From Zeimonas sp046347945 (GTDB taxonomy: Bacteria > Pseudomonadota > Gammaproteobacteria > Burkholderiales > Burkholderiaceae_E), in assembly GCA_046347945.1 (NCBI GenBank), contig JAXMFB010000010.1, forward strand, positions 62,001 to 126,000: 64,000 nt of DNA, read 5' to 3'. Each line of letters begins with the position of its first letter. Positions within the stretch are counted from its first letter, which is position 1. Shown in pieces: positions 54,566-61,970 of this stretch. The notes under the pieces were generated by a model. That model did not search any database and was not told the DNA's origin. It was given only the letters and a program-made list of their open reading frames with translations. The position numbers and the translations under genes are program-made.

Positions 54566-56085
54566 AAATCCGCGCACAGATCGGCATGGTGCTGAACCTG
54601 GACAAGTGCATCGGCTGCCACACCTGCTCGGTCACCTGCAAGAACGTCTGGACCAACCGCTCCGGCATGGAGTACGCGTGGTTCAACAACGTCGAGACGA
54701 AACCCGGCATCGGCTACCCGAAGGAGTGGGAAAACCAGGACCGCTGGAACGGCGGGTGGGTGCGCCGCGCCGACGGCTCGATCCGTCCGCGCCAGGGGGC
54801 GAAGTGGAAGCTGCTGATGCGCATCTTCGCAAACCCCGACCTGCCGCAGATCGACGACTACTACGAGCCGTTCACTTTCGACTACGACCACCTGCACTCG
54901 GCGCCCGAGATGAAGGCCGCGCCGACGGCGCGGCCGCGCAGCCTGATCACCGGCGAGCGGATGGAGAAAATCGAGTGGGGACCGAACTGGGAGGAGATCC
55001 TCGGCGGCGAGTTCTCGAAGCGCTCGAAGGATCGCAACTTCGACGACGTGCAGAAGGACATCTACGGGCAGTTCGAGAACACCTTCATGATGTACCTGCC
55101 GCGGCTGTGCGAGCACTGCCTGAACCCGGCCTGCGTCGCGTCGTGTCCTTCCGGGTCGATCTACAAGCGCGAGGAGGACGGCATCGTGCTGATCGACCAG
55201 GACAAGTGCCGGGGCTGGCGGATGTGCGTCTCGGGCTGCCCGTACAAGAAGATCTACTACAACTGGCAGACCGGCAAGGCCGAGAAGTGCATCTTCTGCT
55301 ACCCGAGGATCGAGGCGGGCCAGCCCACCGTCTGCTCGGAGACCTGCGTCGGCCGGATCCGGTATCTCGGCGTGCTGCTCTACGATGCAGACCGGATCGA
55401 GGCCGCGGCCAGCGTCGAGCACGACCGTGACCTGTACCAGGCGCAGCTCGACGTCTTCCTCGATCCCGAGGACCCGAAGGTGATCGCGCAGGCGCGCGCC
55501 GACGGCGTGCCCGAAGCGTGGCTGGAGGCCGCGCGCAACAGCCCGGTCTACCGGATGGCGGTCGACTGGAAGGTGGCGCTGCCGCTGCACCCGGAGTACC
55601 GGACGCTGCCGATGGTCTGGTACGTGCCGCCGTTGTCGCCGATTTCGGCCGCGGCCAACGCCGGCGAGATCGGCATCAACGGCCAGATCCCGGACGTCGA
55701 GCAGTTGCGCATCCCGATCCGCTACCTGGCGAACCTGCTCACCGCCGGCGACACCGAGCCCGTGGTGCGCGCGCTCGAGCGGATGCTCGCGATGCGCGCG
55801 TACCAGCGTGACCGGCACGTCGAGGGACGCGAGAACCTCGCCGTGCTCGAGCAGGCCGGGCTGACCGCGGCGCAGGTCGGGAAGATGTACCAGGTGATGG
55901 CGATCGCGAACTACGAAGACCGCTTCGTGATCCCGACCACGCATCGCGAGTACGCCGAGAATGCGTTCGACGTGCGCGGCGGTTGCGGATTCTCGTTCGG
56001 CAACGGCTGCTCGGACGGCTCGACCGGCACGAGCCTGTTCGGCGCCGGCAAGAAGCGCACGATCCCGATCAAGGCCACGCTGTGA
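54562..56085 (+). CDS. narH: Respiratory nitrate reductase beta subunit
   Basis: The 507-residue iron-sulfur protein has four Cys groups: CIGCHTCSVTCKNVW near residue 16, CEHCLNPACVASCP near 184, CRGWRMCVSGCPYKK near 217 (the Trp in place of Cys marks the 3Fe-4S site) and CIFCYPRIEAGQPTVCSETC near 245. It passes electrons from NarI to NarG. Its start overlaps the narG stop. Confidence 0.97.
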   Translation: MKIRAQIGMVLNLDKCIGCHTCSVTCKNVWTNRSGMEYAWFNNVETKPGIGYPKEWENQDRWNGGWVRRADGSIRPRQGAKWKLLMRIFANPDLPQIDDYYEPFTFDYDHLHSAPEMKAAPTARPRSLITGERMEKIEWGPNWEEILGGEFSKRSKDRNFDDVQKDIYGQFENTFMMYLPRLCEHCLNPACVASCPSGSIYKREEDGIVLIDQDKCRGWRMCVSGCPYKKIYYNWQTGKAEKCIFCYPRIEAGQPTVCSETCVGRIRYLGVLLYDADRIEAAASVEHDRDLYQAQLDVFLDPEDPKVIAQARADGVPEAWLEAARNSPVYRMAVDWKVALPLHPEYRTLPMVWYVPPLSPISAAANAGEIGINGQIPDVEQLRIPIRYLANLLTAGDTEPVVRALERMLAMRAYQRDRHVEGRENLAVLEQAGLTAAQVGKMYQVMAIANYEDRFVIPTTHREYAENAFDVRGGCGFSFGNGCSDGSTGTSLFGAGKKRTIPIKATL

Positions 56086-56096
56086 GGGAGCCCGCG

Positions 56097-56801
56097 ATGA
56101 ACGAGACCTGCCGCGCGCTGGCGTTGCTGCTGACCTACCCGGACGCGCGCCTGCGCGCACTGCTGCCGCAACTGGCGGAGTTCCTCGCGGCCGACCGCTC
56201 GCTCGGCGCCACGGCGCGCGAGGGGCTCGCCGCGCTGATCGCCGGCTTGCTCGAAGGAGAGCCGTTCGAGGTCGAGGCGGCTTACGTGGACTGCTTCGAC
56301 CGCGGCCGCTCGACCTCGCTGCTGCTGTTCGAGCACGTCCACGGCGACTCGCGCGAGCGCGGCCAGGCGATGACGGACCTGCTGGCCACCTACGAGAGCG
56401 CCGGGCTGCGGCTCGCGCCGGGCGAGCTGCCCGACTACCTGCCTGCCGTGCTCGAGTTCGCTTCGACGCAGCCGCCGAAGCTGGCGCGCGAGTTCCTCGG
56501 CGAGCTGTCGCAGATCCTCAACGGGCTGCACAGCGCGCTCGTCGCGCGACGCAGCCGCTACGCGTCGGTGATCGCCAGCGTGCTCGAGCTCGCCGGCGAG
56601 CGCGTCCGCCACGTCGCGCTGCCGCCCGAGGAGCCGATCGACGAAGCCTGGGCCGAGCCGCCCGCCTTCGACGGCTGCTCGACGCGCGGGCAGGCGCGTC
56701 CCGACGGCGCGCAGCCGATCCACGTCGTCCGCAAGACCCCCGACGCGGGGGCAGCCCGCGGCCCGTCGGCCGCGCCGCTTCGCCAGGGAGCCCTGCGATG
56801 A
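56097..56801 (+). CDS. narJ: Nitrate reductase assembly chaperone
   Basis: A 234-residue helical protein with ALALLLTYPDARLRALLPQL at the start, then the NarJ block YVDCFDRGRSTSLLLFEHVHGDSRERGQAM (seen in parts) and DYLPAVLEF. NarJ inserts the molybdenum cofactor and matures NarGH. GAGGGAG precedes the ATG. It overlaps narI by 4 nt (ATGA). The C-terminal 40 residues are Ala/Pro/Gly-rich. Confidence 0.95.
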   Translation: MNETCRALALLLTYPDARLRALLPQLAEFLAADRSLGATAREGLAALIAGLLEGEPFEVEAAYVDCFDRGRSTSLLLFEHVHGDSRERGQAMTDLLATYESAGLRLAPGELPDYLPAVLEFASTQPPKLAREFLGELSQILNGLHSALVARRSRYASVIASVLELAGERVRHVALPPEEPIDEAWAEPPAFDGCSTRGQARPDGAQPIHVVRKTPDAGAARGPSAAPLRQGALR

Positions 56802-57535
56802 GCTTCGCCAATACCTTCTTCTTCGGCATCTACCCGTACGTCTGCCTGACGGTGTTCTTCGTCGGCAGCCTGATCCGCTTCGACCGCGACCAGTACACCT
56901 GGAAGAGTGACTCGTCGCAGCTGTTGCGCGCCGGGCAGCTGCGCTGGGGCAGCAACCTGTTCCACATCGGCGTGCTGTTCCTGTTCTTCGGGCACTTCGT
57001 CGGCATGCTGACGCCGCACTTCGTCTACGAGCCGTTCATCGGGGCCGGCGCCAAGCAGCTGCTGGCGATGGTCTCCGGCGGCATCGCGGGCGTGCTGGGC
57101 CTGGCGGGCCTCACGCTGCTGCTGTACCGGCGGATGAGCGACCCGCGCATCCGCGCGATCTCGAAGCCGAGCGACATCATGCTGCTGTGGCTGTTCTGGG
57201 CGCAGCTCGCGCTCGGGCTGGCGACGATCCCGCTGTCCGGGCAGCACCTGGACGGCAGCATGATGCTGGTGCTGGCCGAGTGGGCGCAGCGCATCGTGAC
57301 CTTCCGGCCCGGTGCCGCAGCGCTGATGGTCGACGTCGGCAGCGTGTTCAAGCTGCACATGGTGCTGGGGATGACGGTGTTCCTGGTGTTCCCGTTCACG
57401 CGGCTGGTGCACGTCTGGAGCGGATTCGCTTCGCTGGCCTACCTGTTCCGCCCGTACCAGGTGGTGCGCAGCCGGCGCCTGAACCTGCCGGCGGGCCACG
57501 ACGATGCGCCAGCGCGCCGCATGGGCGGCGCCTGA
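56798..57535 (+). CDS. narI: Respiratory nitrate reductase gamma subunit, cytochrome b
   Basis: A 245-residue membrane protein with five predicted helices. Heme-b histidines are visible in NLFHIGVLFLFFGHFVGML (near residues 56 and 66) and in KLHMVLGMTVFLVFPFTRLVHV (near 187 and 205), the normal pairs for NarI. It takes electrons from quinol and passes them to NarH. Start overlaps narJ. Confidence 0.96.
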   Translation: MSFANTFFFGIYPYVCLTVFFVGSLIRFDRDQYTWKSDSSQLLRAGQLRWGSNLFHIGVLFLFFGHFVGMLTPHFVYEPFIGAGAKQLLAMVSGGIAGVLGLAGLTLLLYRRMSDPRIRAISKPSDIMLLWLFWAQLALGLATIPLSGQHLDGSMMLVLAEWAQRIVTFRPGAAALMVDVGSVFKLHMVLGMTVFLVFPFTRLVHVWSGFASLAYLFRPYQVVRSRRLNLPAGHDDAPARRMGGA

Positions 57536-57587
57536 AGCCGGCCGCGCGCTGACACCGACGACACGACGGCTACACGGAGAGGACGAG

Positions 57588-58559
57588 ATGACGATCGTCG
57601 AAGCACGCAGGCAGGCGGCGCAGGCGCAGCAGTCGGGAAGCGATGCGCGGCCGACGACGACCCCGGGGCGACCGATGCCGATCGATGCGCAGGCGGGCGG
57701 CGCCCGGGACGGCTCCGAGGCCGCAGGCGTGGTGGCCCGCGTCGACGGCATCGCGCTGCACGCGGCGGGCGCGCGACCCGACGCCGCGGAACTGCGCCAG
57801 CGCGCGTGCACCGAGCTGCTGCGGCAGGCGGCCCAGCGCGCCGGCCTGCTCGCGGGCGACGATGCCGCGAGCGAAGACGGCGTCGTCAGTGAAGCCGCGG
57901 CGAGCGCGATCGAGGCGCTGCTCGAGCGCGAGTTGCGCGTGCCCGAGCCCGGCGAGGACGACTGTCGCAGGTACCACGCGGCCAACCCCGCGCGCTTTGC
58001 GGACGGCGAGCGCGTGCTCGCCCGCCACATCCTGTTCGCCGTGACGCCGGGCGTCGACGTGAACGCGCTGCTGCCGCGCGCCGAGCAGATGCTGCTGAAG
58101 CTGCGCTGCGGCGACGACACGCGCGAGGCCGGCGATCCGGGCGAAGCGGGCGAGGCAGGCGAAGGGGGCAGCCACGAGGGGAGCAGTCCCGCAGGCGACG
58201 CGTTCGCCACCGCGGCGCGCGAGTGGTCGAACTGCCCGAGCGGAGCCGAAGGGGGCGCGCTCGGCTGGTTGCGCAGCACCGACTGCGTACCCGAGTTCGC
58301 GCGCGAGCTGTTCGCGCAACCGGTCGTCGGCGTGCTGCCGCGGCTGGTGCGAAGCCGCTTCGGCCTGCACGTGGTCGAGGTGCTGGCGCGCGAGCCCGGC
58401 GTCGCGCGGCCGTTCGAGGCGGTGCGCGGCGCGGTCGCGCTCGCATTGCGCCAGCAGGCGTGGACGACGGCGCTGCGCCAGTACCTGAGGCTGCTGGCCG
58501 CAGGGGCGAGCGTCGAGGGCGTCGACCTCGACGCCGCCGACACGCCGCTGGTGCAGTGA
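57588..58559 (+). CDS. Parvulin-type peptidyl-prolyl isomerase (NifM-like) of the nar operon
   Basis: A 323-residue protein without a signal peptide. The parvulin domain starts at ARHILFAVTPGVD (near residue 146) and continues with the core FATAAREWSNCPSGAEGGALGW and FARELFAQP, then FGLHVVEVL. An Asp/Glu/Gly-rich insertion of about 25 residues (around 175-205) interrupts the domain. Related PpiC proteins follow narGHJI in several denitrifiers and may help fold the reductase. It lies 52 bp after narI, with AGAGGA upstream. Confidence 0.88.
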   Translation: MTIVEARRQAAQAQQSGSDARPTTTPGRPMPIDAQAGGARDGSEAAGVVARVDGIALHAAGARPDAAELRQRACTELLRQAAQRAGLLAGDDAASEDGVVSEAAASAIEALLERELRVPEPGEDDCRRYHAANPARFADGERVLARHILFAVTPGVDVNALLPRAEQMLLKLRCGDDTREAGDPGEAGEAGEGGSHEGSSPAGDAFATAAREWSNCPSGAEGGALGWLRSTDCVPEFARELFAQPVVGVLPRLVRSRFGLHVVEVLAREPGVARPFEAVRGAVALALRQQAWTTALRQYLRLLAAGASVEGVDLDAADTPLVQ

Positions 58560-58563
58560 CTCG

Positions 58564-58983
58564 CTACATCGGGATCGGCACCACCGCGGTCGCCTCGATC
58601 TCGAGCTTCGCGCGCGCCTCCATCAGGGCGACGACCTGCACCGCGGTCATTGCCGGATAGTGGACGGTGCCTTCGGCATCGGTCATGAACTCGCGGTAGG
58701 CGGCGCCGAGCGGCTTGCCGGCGCCGAGGTACTCGGCGCGGTCGGTCACGTACCAGGTCATCCGGACGATGTGCTCGGGGCCGCCGCCGGCCTCGGCGAG
58801 CACCGCGCGCACGTTCGCGAGCGCCTGCCGCGCCTGGCCCACGAAGTCGTCGGCTTCGAATTCGCAGCGCTCGTTCCATCCGATCTGGCCAGCAATCGAC
58901 ACGACGGTGCCCCGCGCGGCGATGCCGTTGACGTAACCTCGCGGCGCTGCCCAGCCCCGGGGCTGCAGGATGGTCTTGTGCAT
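58564..58983 (-). CDS. RidA family (YjgF/UK114) protein
   Basis: The 139-residue protein has the RidA fold motifs: YVNGIAARGTVVSIAGQIGW, QARQALANVRAVLAEAGG, and VRMTWYVTDRAEYL near residue 74. It lacks the canonical RidA arginine context near the C-terminus (it reads ATAVVPIPM), so it belongs to a divergent RidA subgroup. RidA proteins deaminate reactive enamines/imines. It is the last gene of the kyn operon (kynB-kynU-kynA-ridA), where it may handle an imine intermediate. AGGGAG is upstream of the ATG. Confidence 0.88.
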   Translation of the reverse strand: MHKTILQPRGWAAPRGYVNGIAARGTVVSIAGQIGWNERCEFEADDFVGQARQALANVRAVLAEAGGGPEHIVRMTWYVTDRAEYLGAGKPLGAAYREFMTDAEGTVHYPAMTAVQVVALMEARAKLEIEATAVVPIPM

Positions 58984-58997
58984 GGTCTTGCTCCCTT

Positions 58998-59825
58998 TCA
59001 GAGATCGGTGCGCACCTTCCAGAGCTCGGGGAACAGCACCACGTCGAGCATCTTGCGCAGGTAGGCGACGCCGGCTGTGCCGCCGGTGCCGGGCTTGAAA
59101 CCGATGATCCGCTCCACGGTGGTCACGTGCCGGAAGCGCCATTGGCGGAAGGCGTCCTCGAGGTCGATCAGCTCCTCGGCCAGTTCGTACAGCCCCCAGT
59201 GGCGCTCGGGATCGCGGTAGATCGCGAGCCAGGCCGCCTCGACCGGATCCGAGAACGCCCGCGGCGCGGCCCAGTCGCGCTCGACGTCGCCGGCCGCGAC
59301 CGGGAACCCGCGGCGGGCGAGCAGCCGGATCGCCTCGTCGTAGAGCGAGGGCTCGGCGAGTGCCCGTGCGACCTGCGCATGCAGGTCGGGTCGGTGCGCG
59401 TGCGCCTTCAGCATCACCGGGTTCTTGTTGCCCAGCATGAACTCGATCTGGCGGTACTGGTACGACTGGAAGCCCGACGACGACCCGAGATGCGGGCGCA
59501 TCGCGCTGTATTCCGAGGGGGTCAGCGTCGCGAGGACGTCCCACGCGTGGACCAGCTGCTCCATGATTCTCGAGACCCGGGCGAGCATCTTGAACGCCGG
59601 CGGCAGGTCGTCGCCGGCCAGCCGCGCGCGGGCTGCCCGGAGCTCGTGCAGCGCGAGCTTCATCCACAGCTCGCTGGTCTGGTGCTGCACGATGAACAGC
59701 ATCTCGTTGTGGTCGCCCGAGCGTGGCCGCTGCGCGTCGAGCACCGCGTCGAGGCACAGGTAGTCGCCGTAGGTCATCGTGTCCCGGTAGTCGAGCCGGG
59801 CCCCTTCGAAACGCTGGTCGCTCAT
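58998..59825 (-). CDS. kynA: Tryptophan 2,3-dioxygenase
   Basis: A 275-residue heme dioxygenase of typical length. MTYGDYLCLDAVLDAQ, HNEMLFIVQHQTSELWMKLA (Trp/heme pocket His), SSSGFQSYQYRQIEFMLGNKN and the C-terminal HVTTVERIIGFKPGTGGTAGVAYLRK are all present as conserved blocks. It opens tryptophan to N-formylkynurenine. CGGAG precedes the start at 59825. It follows kynU by 41 bp and precedes the RidA gene by 14 bp. Confidence 0.97.
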   Translation of the reverse strand: MSDQRFEGARLDYRDTMTYGDYLCLDAVLDAQRPRSGDHNEMLFIVQHQTSELWMKLALHELRAARARLAGDDLPPAFKMLARVSRIMEQLVHAWDVLATLTPSEYSAMRPHLGSSSGFQSYQYRQIEFMLGNKNPVMLKAHAHRPDLHAQVARALAEPSLYDEAIRLLARRGFPVAAGDVERDWAAPRAFSDPVEAAWLAIYRDPERHWGLYELAEELIDLEDAFRQWRFRHVTTVERIIGFKPGTGGTAGVAYLRKMLDVVLFPELWKVRTDL

Positions 59826-59866
59826 GGACGCTCCGTGGATGCGCGATGGGTCGCTCGCCGGGTCGC

Positions 59867-61171
59867 TCAGGTGACCGCGGCGCGGGCCAGGTACTCGCTG
59901 CTTCGCCAGTCGCCCGACTCGAGGACGGCCGACAGTCGCTCGGCGGCGTCCCAGGCGTCGACGTGACGCAGGTACATCGGCGCGAAGCCGAAGCGCAGGA
60001 TGTCGGGCGCGCGGAAGTCGCCGATCACGCCGCGCGCGATCAGCGCCTGCACCACCGCGTAGGCCTGCTGTCCGTCGGGCAACGTGAAGCTCACCTGGCT
60101 TCCGCGCCGATCGCCCTCCATGGGTGTCACGCAGCGCAGGCCGTGGTGCGAGCAAAGCGCCTGTGCACGCGCGGCGAACAGCGCGGTGAGCTGGCGCGAC
60201 TTGCGCCAGAGCGCCGCGAGCCCGCCGTGCGCGTCGGCGGCGAGCAGCGTGTCGAGTCCGGCGTCGAGCGCCACCATCGACAGCACCGGCGGCGTGCCGC
60301 ACAGGTAGCGGGCGACGCCGTCGGCCGGCCGGTAGCCGGTCTCGAAGGCGAACGGCGCGGCGTGGCCCATCCAGCCCGACAGCGGCTGCGAGAACGCTGC
60401 CTGGTGGCGCTGCGCGACGAACAGGAACGCCGGCGCGCCGGGCCCGCCATTCAGGTACTTGTAGCCGCAGCCGACCGCGAAGTCGGCCCGCGCGGCGTTC
60501 AGGTCGACCGGGAACGCGCCGGCCGAGTGGGCGAGGTCCCAGAGCATCAGCGCGCCGGCGCGGTGCGCGGCAGCGGTGACCTCGTTCATGTCGAGCCGCG
60601 AGCCGGTGCGATAGTCGACCTGCGTGAGCATGACTGCCGCCACCGATTCGTCGACCGCCGCCGGCAGCTGGTCGCGCTCGACCAGGCGCAGCGTGTGTCC
60701 CCTGCCGAGCTGGTCCGCGAGACCCTGTGCGATGTACAGGTCGGTCGGGAAGTTGCCGCGCTCGGAGACGATGACGCTGCGACCGTCGCGCATCTTCAGC
60801 GCTGCGGACAGGACCTTGAACAGGTTGACCGAGGTGGCGTCGGCAGCCAGCACCTCGTCGGCGTGCGCGCCGACCAGCGCGGCGATCTTGGCGCCGACTC
60901 GCTGCGGCAGCTCGACCCAGCCTGCGCTGTTCCAGCTGCGGATGAGGTCGTGGCCCCACTGGCGTTCCACCGCGTCGGCGATGCGTGCCGGCGTGGCGGC
61001 CGGCAGCGCGCCGAGCGAATTGCCGTCGAGGTAGACGATGCCGGCCGGCAGCGCGAACAGCGCGCGCAGCGGCGCCAGCGGGTCGGCCGCGTCCAGCGCC
61101 TCGCACTGCGCACGGGTCGACGGCAACGCGTCGGGCGCGCCGGGTACGGCAGGCGGGATTGCGTCGGTCAT
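59867..61171 (-). CDS. kynU: Kynureninase
   Basis: The 434-residue PLP enzyme shows YLDGNSLGALP near residue 47, NFPTDLYIAQGL near 139, DLAHSAGAFPVDLN near 217 and the PLP lysine in GCGYKYLNGGPGAPAFLF near 240. It cleaves kynurenine to anthranilate and alanine. The start (61171) overlaps the kynB stop (ATGA), showing translational coupling. Confidence 0.96.
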   Translation of the reverse strand: MTDAIPPAVPGAPDALPSTRAQCEALDAADPLAPLRALFALPAGIVYLDGNSLGALPAATPARIADAVERQWGHDLIRSWNSAGWVELPQRVGAKIAALVGAHADEVLAADATSVNLFKVLSAALKMRDGRSVIVSERGNFPTDLYIAQGLADQLGRGHTLRLVERDQLPAAVDESVAAVMLTQVDYRTGSRLDMNEVTAAAHRAGALMLWDLAHSAGAFPVDLNAARADFAVGCGYKYLNGGPGAPAFLFVAQRHQAAFSQPLSGWMGHAAPFAFETGYRPADGVARYLCGTPPVLSMVALDAGLDTLLAADAHGGLAALWRKSRQLTALFAARAQALCSHHGLRCVTPMEGDRRGSQVSFTLPDGQQAYAVVQALIARGVIGDFRAPDILRFGFAPMYLRHVDAWDAAERLSAVLESGDWRSSEYLARAAVT

Positions 61172-61854
61172 CGGGAAGCGGCGATCGCGCCAGGGCGGCT
61201 CGACGTCGCGCCCGGGCGGGTCCGCAGCACGGCCCGCACCGGGCTCGCGTCGGCACCCGCGATCGGCAGCGGCAGCGCGATCAGCTCGTAGTCGCCCGGC
61301 GGCACCGAATCGAGCACGAGCCCCTCGAGGATCGCCATGTCGTGCGCGCGCACCCGGTGGTGCGCGTCCATCGTCTTGGAGGACTCGGGGTCGAGCGACG
61401 GCGTGTCGACGCCGATCAGGACCACGCCGCGCGCGGCGAGCAGGTCGACGGTGGCCGGCGCCACCGCGCGAAAGTCGCTCTCCCAGCGATCGAGCGGGGC
61501 GCGCCGCCAGGTGCGCAGCAGCACGCGCGGCGGACACCGGCCCGGCAGTTCGTCGTCGAACGCGGACGCGATCTCTTCCGGTTCGATCGGCGAGCGGCGG
61601 GCGGCCGCCGACAGGTCGACGACCCGGCAGTCGCCCAGGTAGGGCGCGAGCGAACGGGTGGCGCTGTCGGCGCCGGCGCGATCGTAGTGCAGCGGCGCGT
61701 CGGCGTGCGCGCCGGTGTGCGTCGACAGCGTGAGCCGCGAGACGTTGACCGGCGAACCGGCGCCGATCGACCAGACGCGCTCGATCGAGAACGGCGTGTC
61801 GCCGGGCCACACCGGCGTGCCGGCATGGATCGCTGGGCTGATGTCGTAGATCAA
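61168..61854 (-). CDS. kynB: Kynurenine formamidase
   Basis: The 228-residue cyclase-family metal hydrolase begins IYDISPAIHAGTPVWPGDTPF and has the metal-binding HTGAHADAPLHY near residue 46 and a conserved GVDTPSLDPESSK near 149. It hydrolyses N-formylkynurenine. It is first in the operon. The start at 61854 is 116 bp from the divergent anthraniloyl-CoA gene. Confidence 0.95.
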   Translation of the reverse strand: MIYDISPAIHAGTPVWPGDTPFSIERVWSIGAGSPVNVSRLTLSTHTGAHADAPLHYDRAGADSATRSLAPYLGDCRVVDLSAAARRSPIEPEEIASAFDDELPGRCPPRVLLRTWRRAPLDRWESDFRAVAPATVDLLAARGVVLIGVDTPSLDPESSKTMDAHHRVRAHDMAILEGLVLDSVPPGDYELIALPLPIAGADASPVRAVLRTRPGATSSRPGAIAASR

Positions 61855-61904
61855 GGTACTGGCGGCCGGTCCCGGAAGAAGGTGGCGTGCGGCGACGTTC
61901 GAAA

Positions 61905-61922
61905 TACTTTAGACTTAAAGTA
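61905..61922. promoter_or_regulatory. Perfect 7-4-7 palindrome in the kynB / anthraniloyl-CoA gene gap
   Basis: TACTTTAGACTTAAAGTA has perfect 7-bp arms around GACT. It is the only AT-rich element in the 116-bp divergent gap, 51 bp upstream of kynB and 49 bp upstream of the 61971 ATG, so it can serve both. A weak TTCGAA-17-TAATTC pair frames it on the plus strand. MarR-type regulators of aromatic-CoA genes bind similar TTTAnnnTTAAAG dyads. Confidence 0.7.
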
Positions 61923-61970
61923 ATTCCGCGGCAAGCGGCGGCGGATCCAACCAGGCGAAGGGGCATCGAG

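Noticed and set aside
50597..54577. A 1326-codon open frame antisense to narG
   Set aside because: narG is unmistakable on the plus strand; the antisense frame has no recognisable domain.
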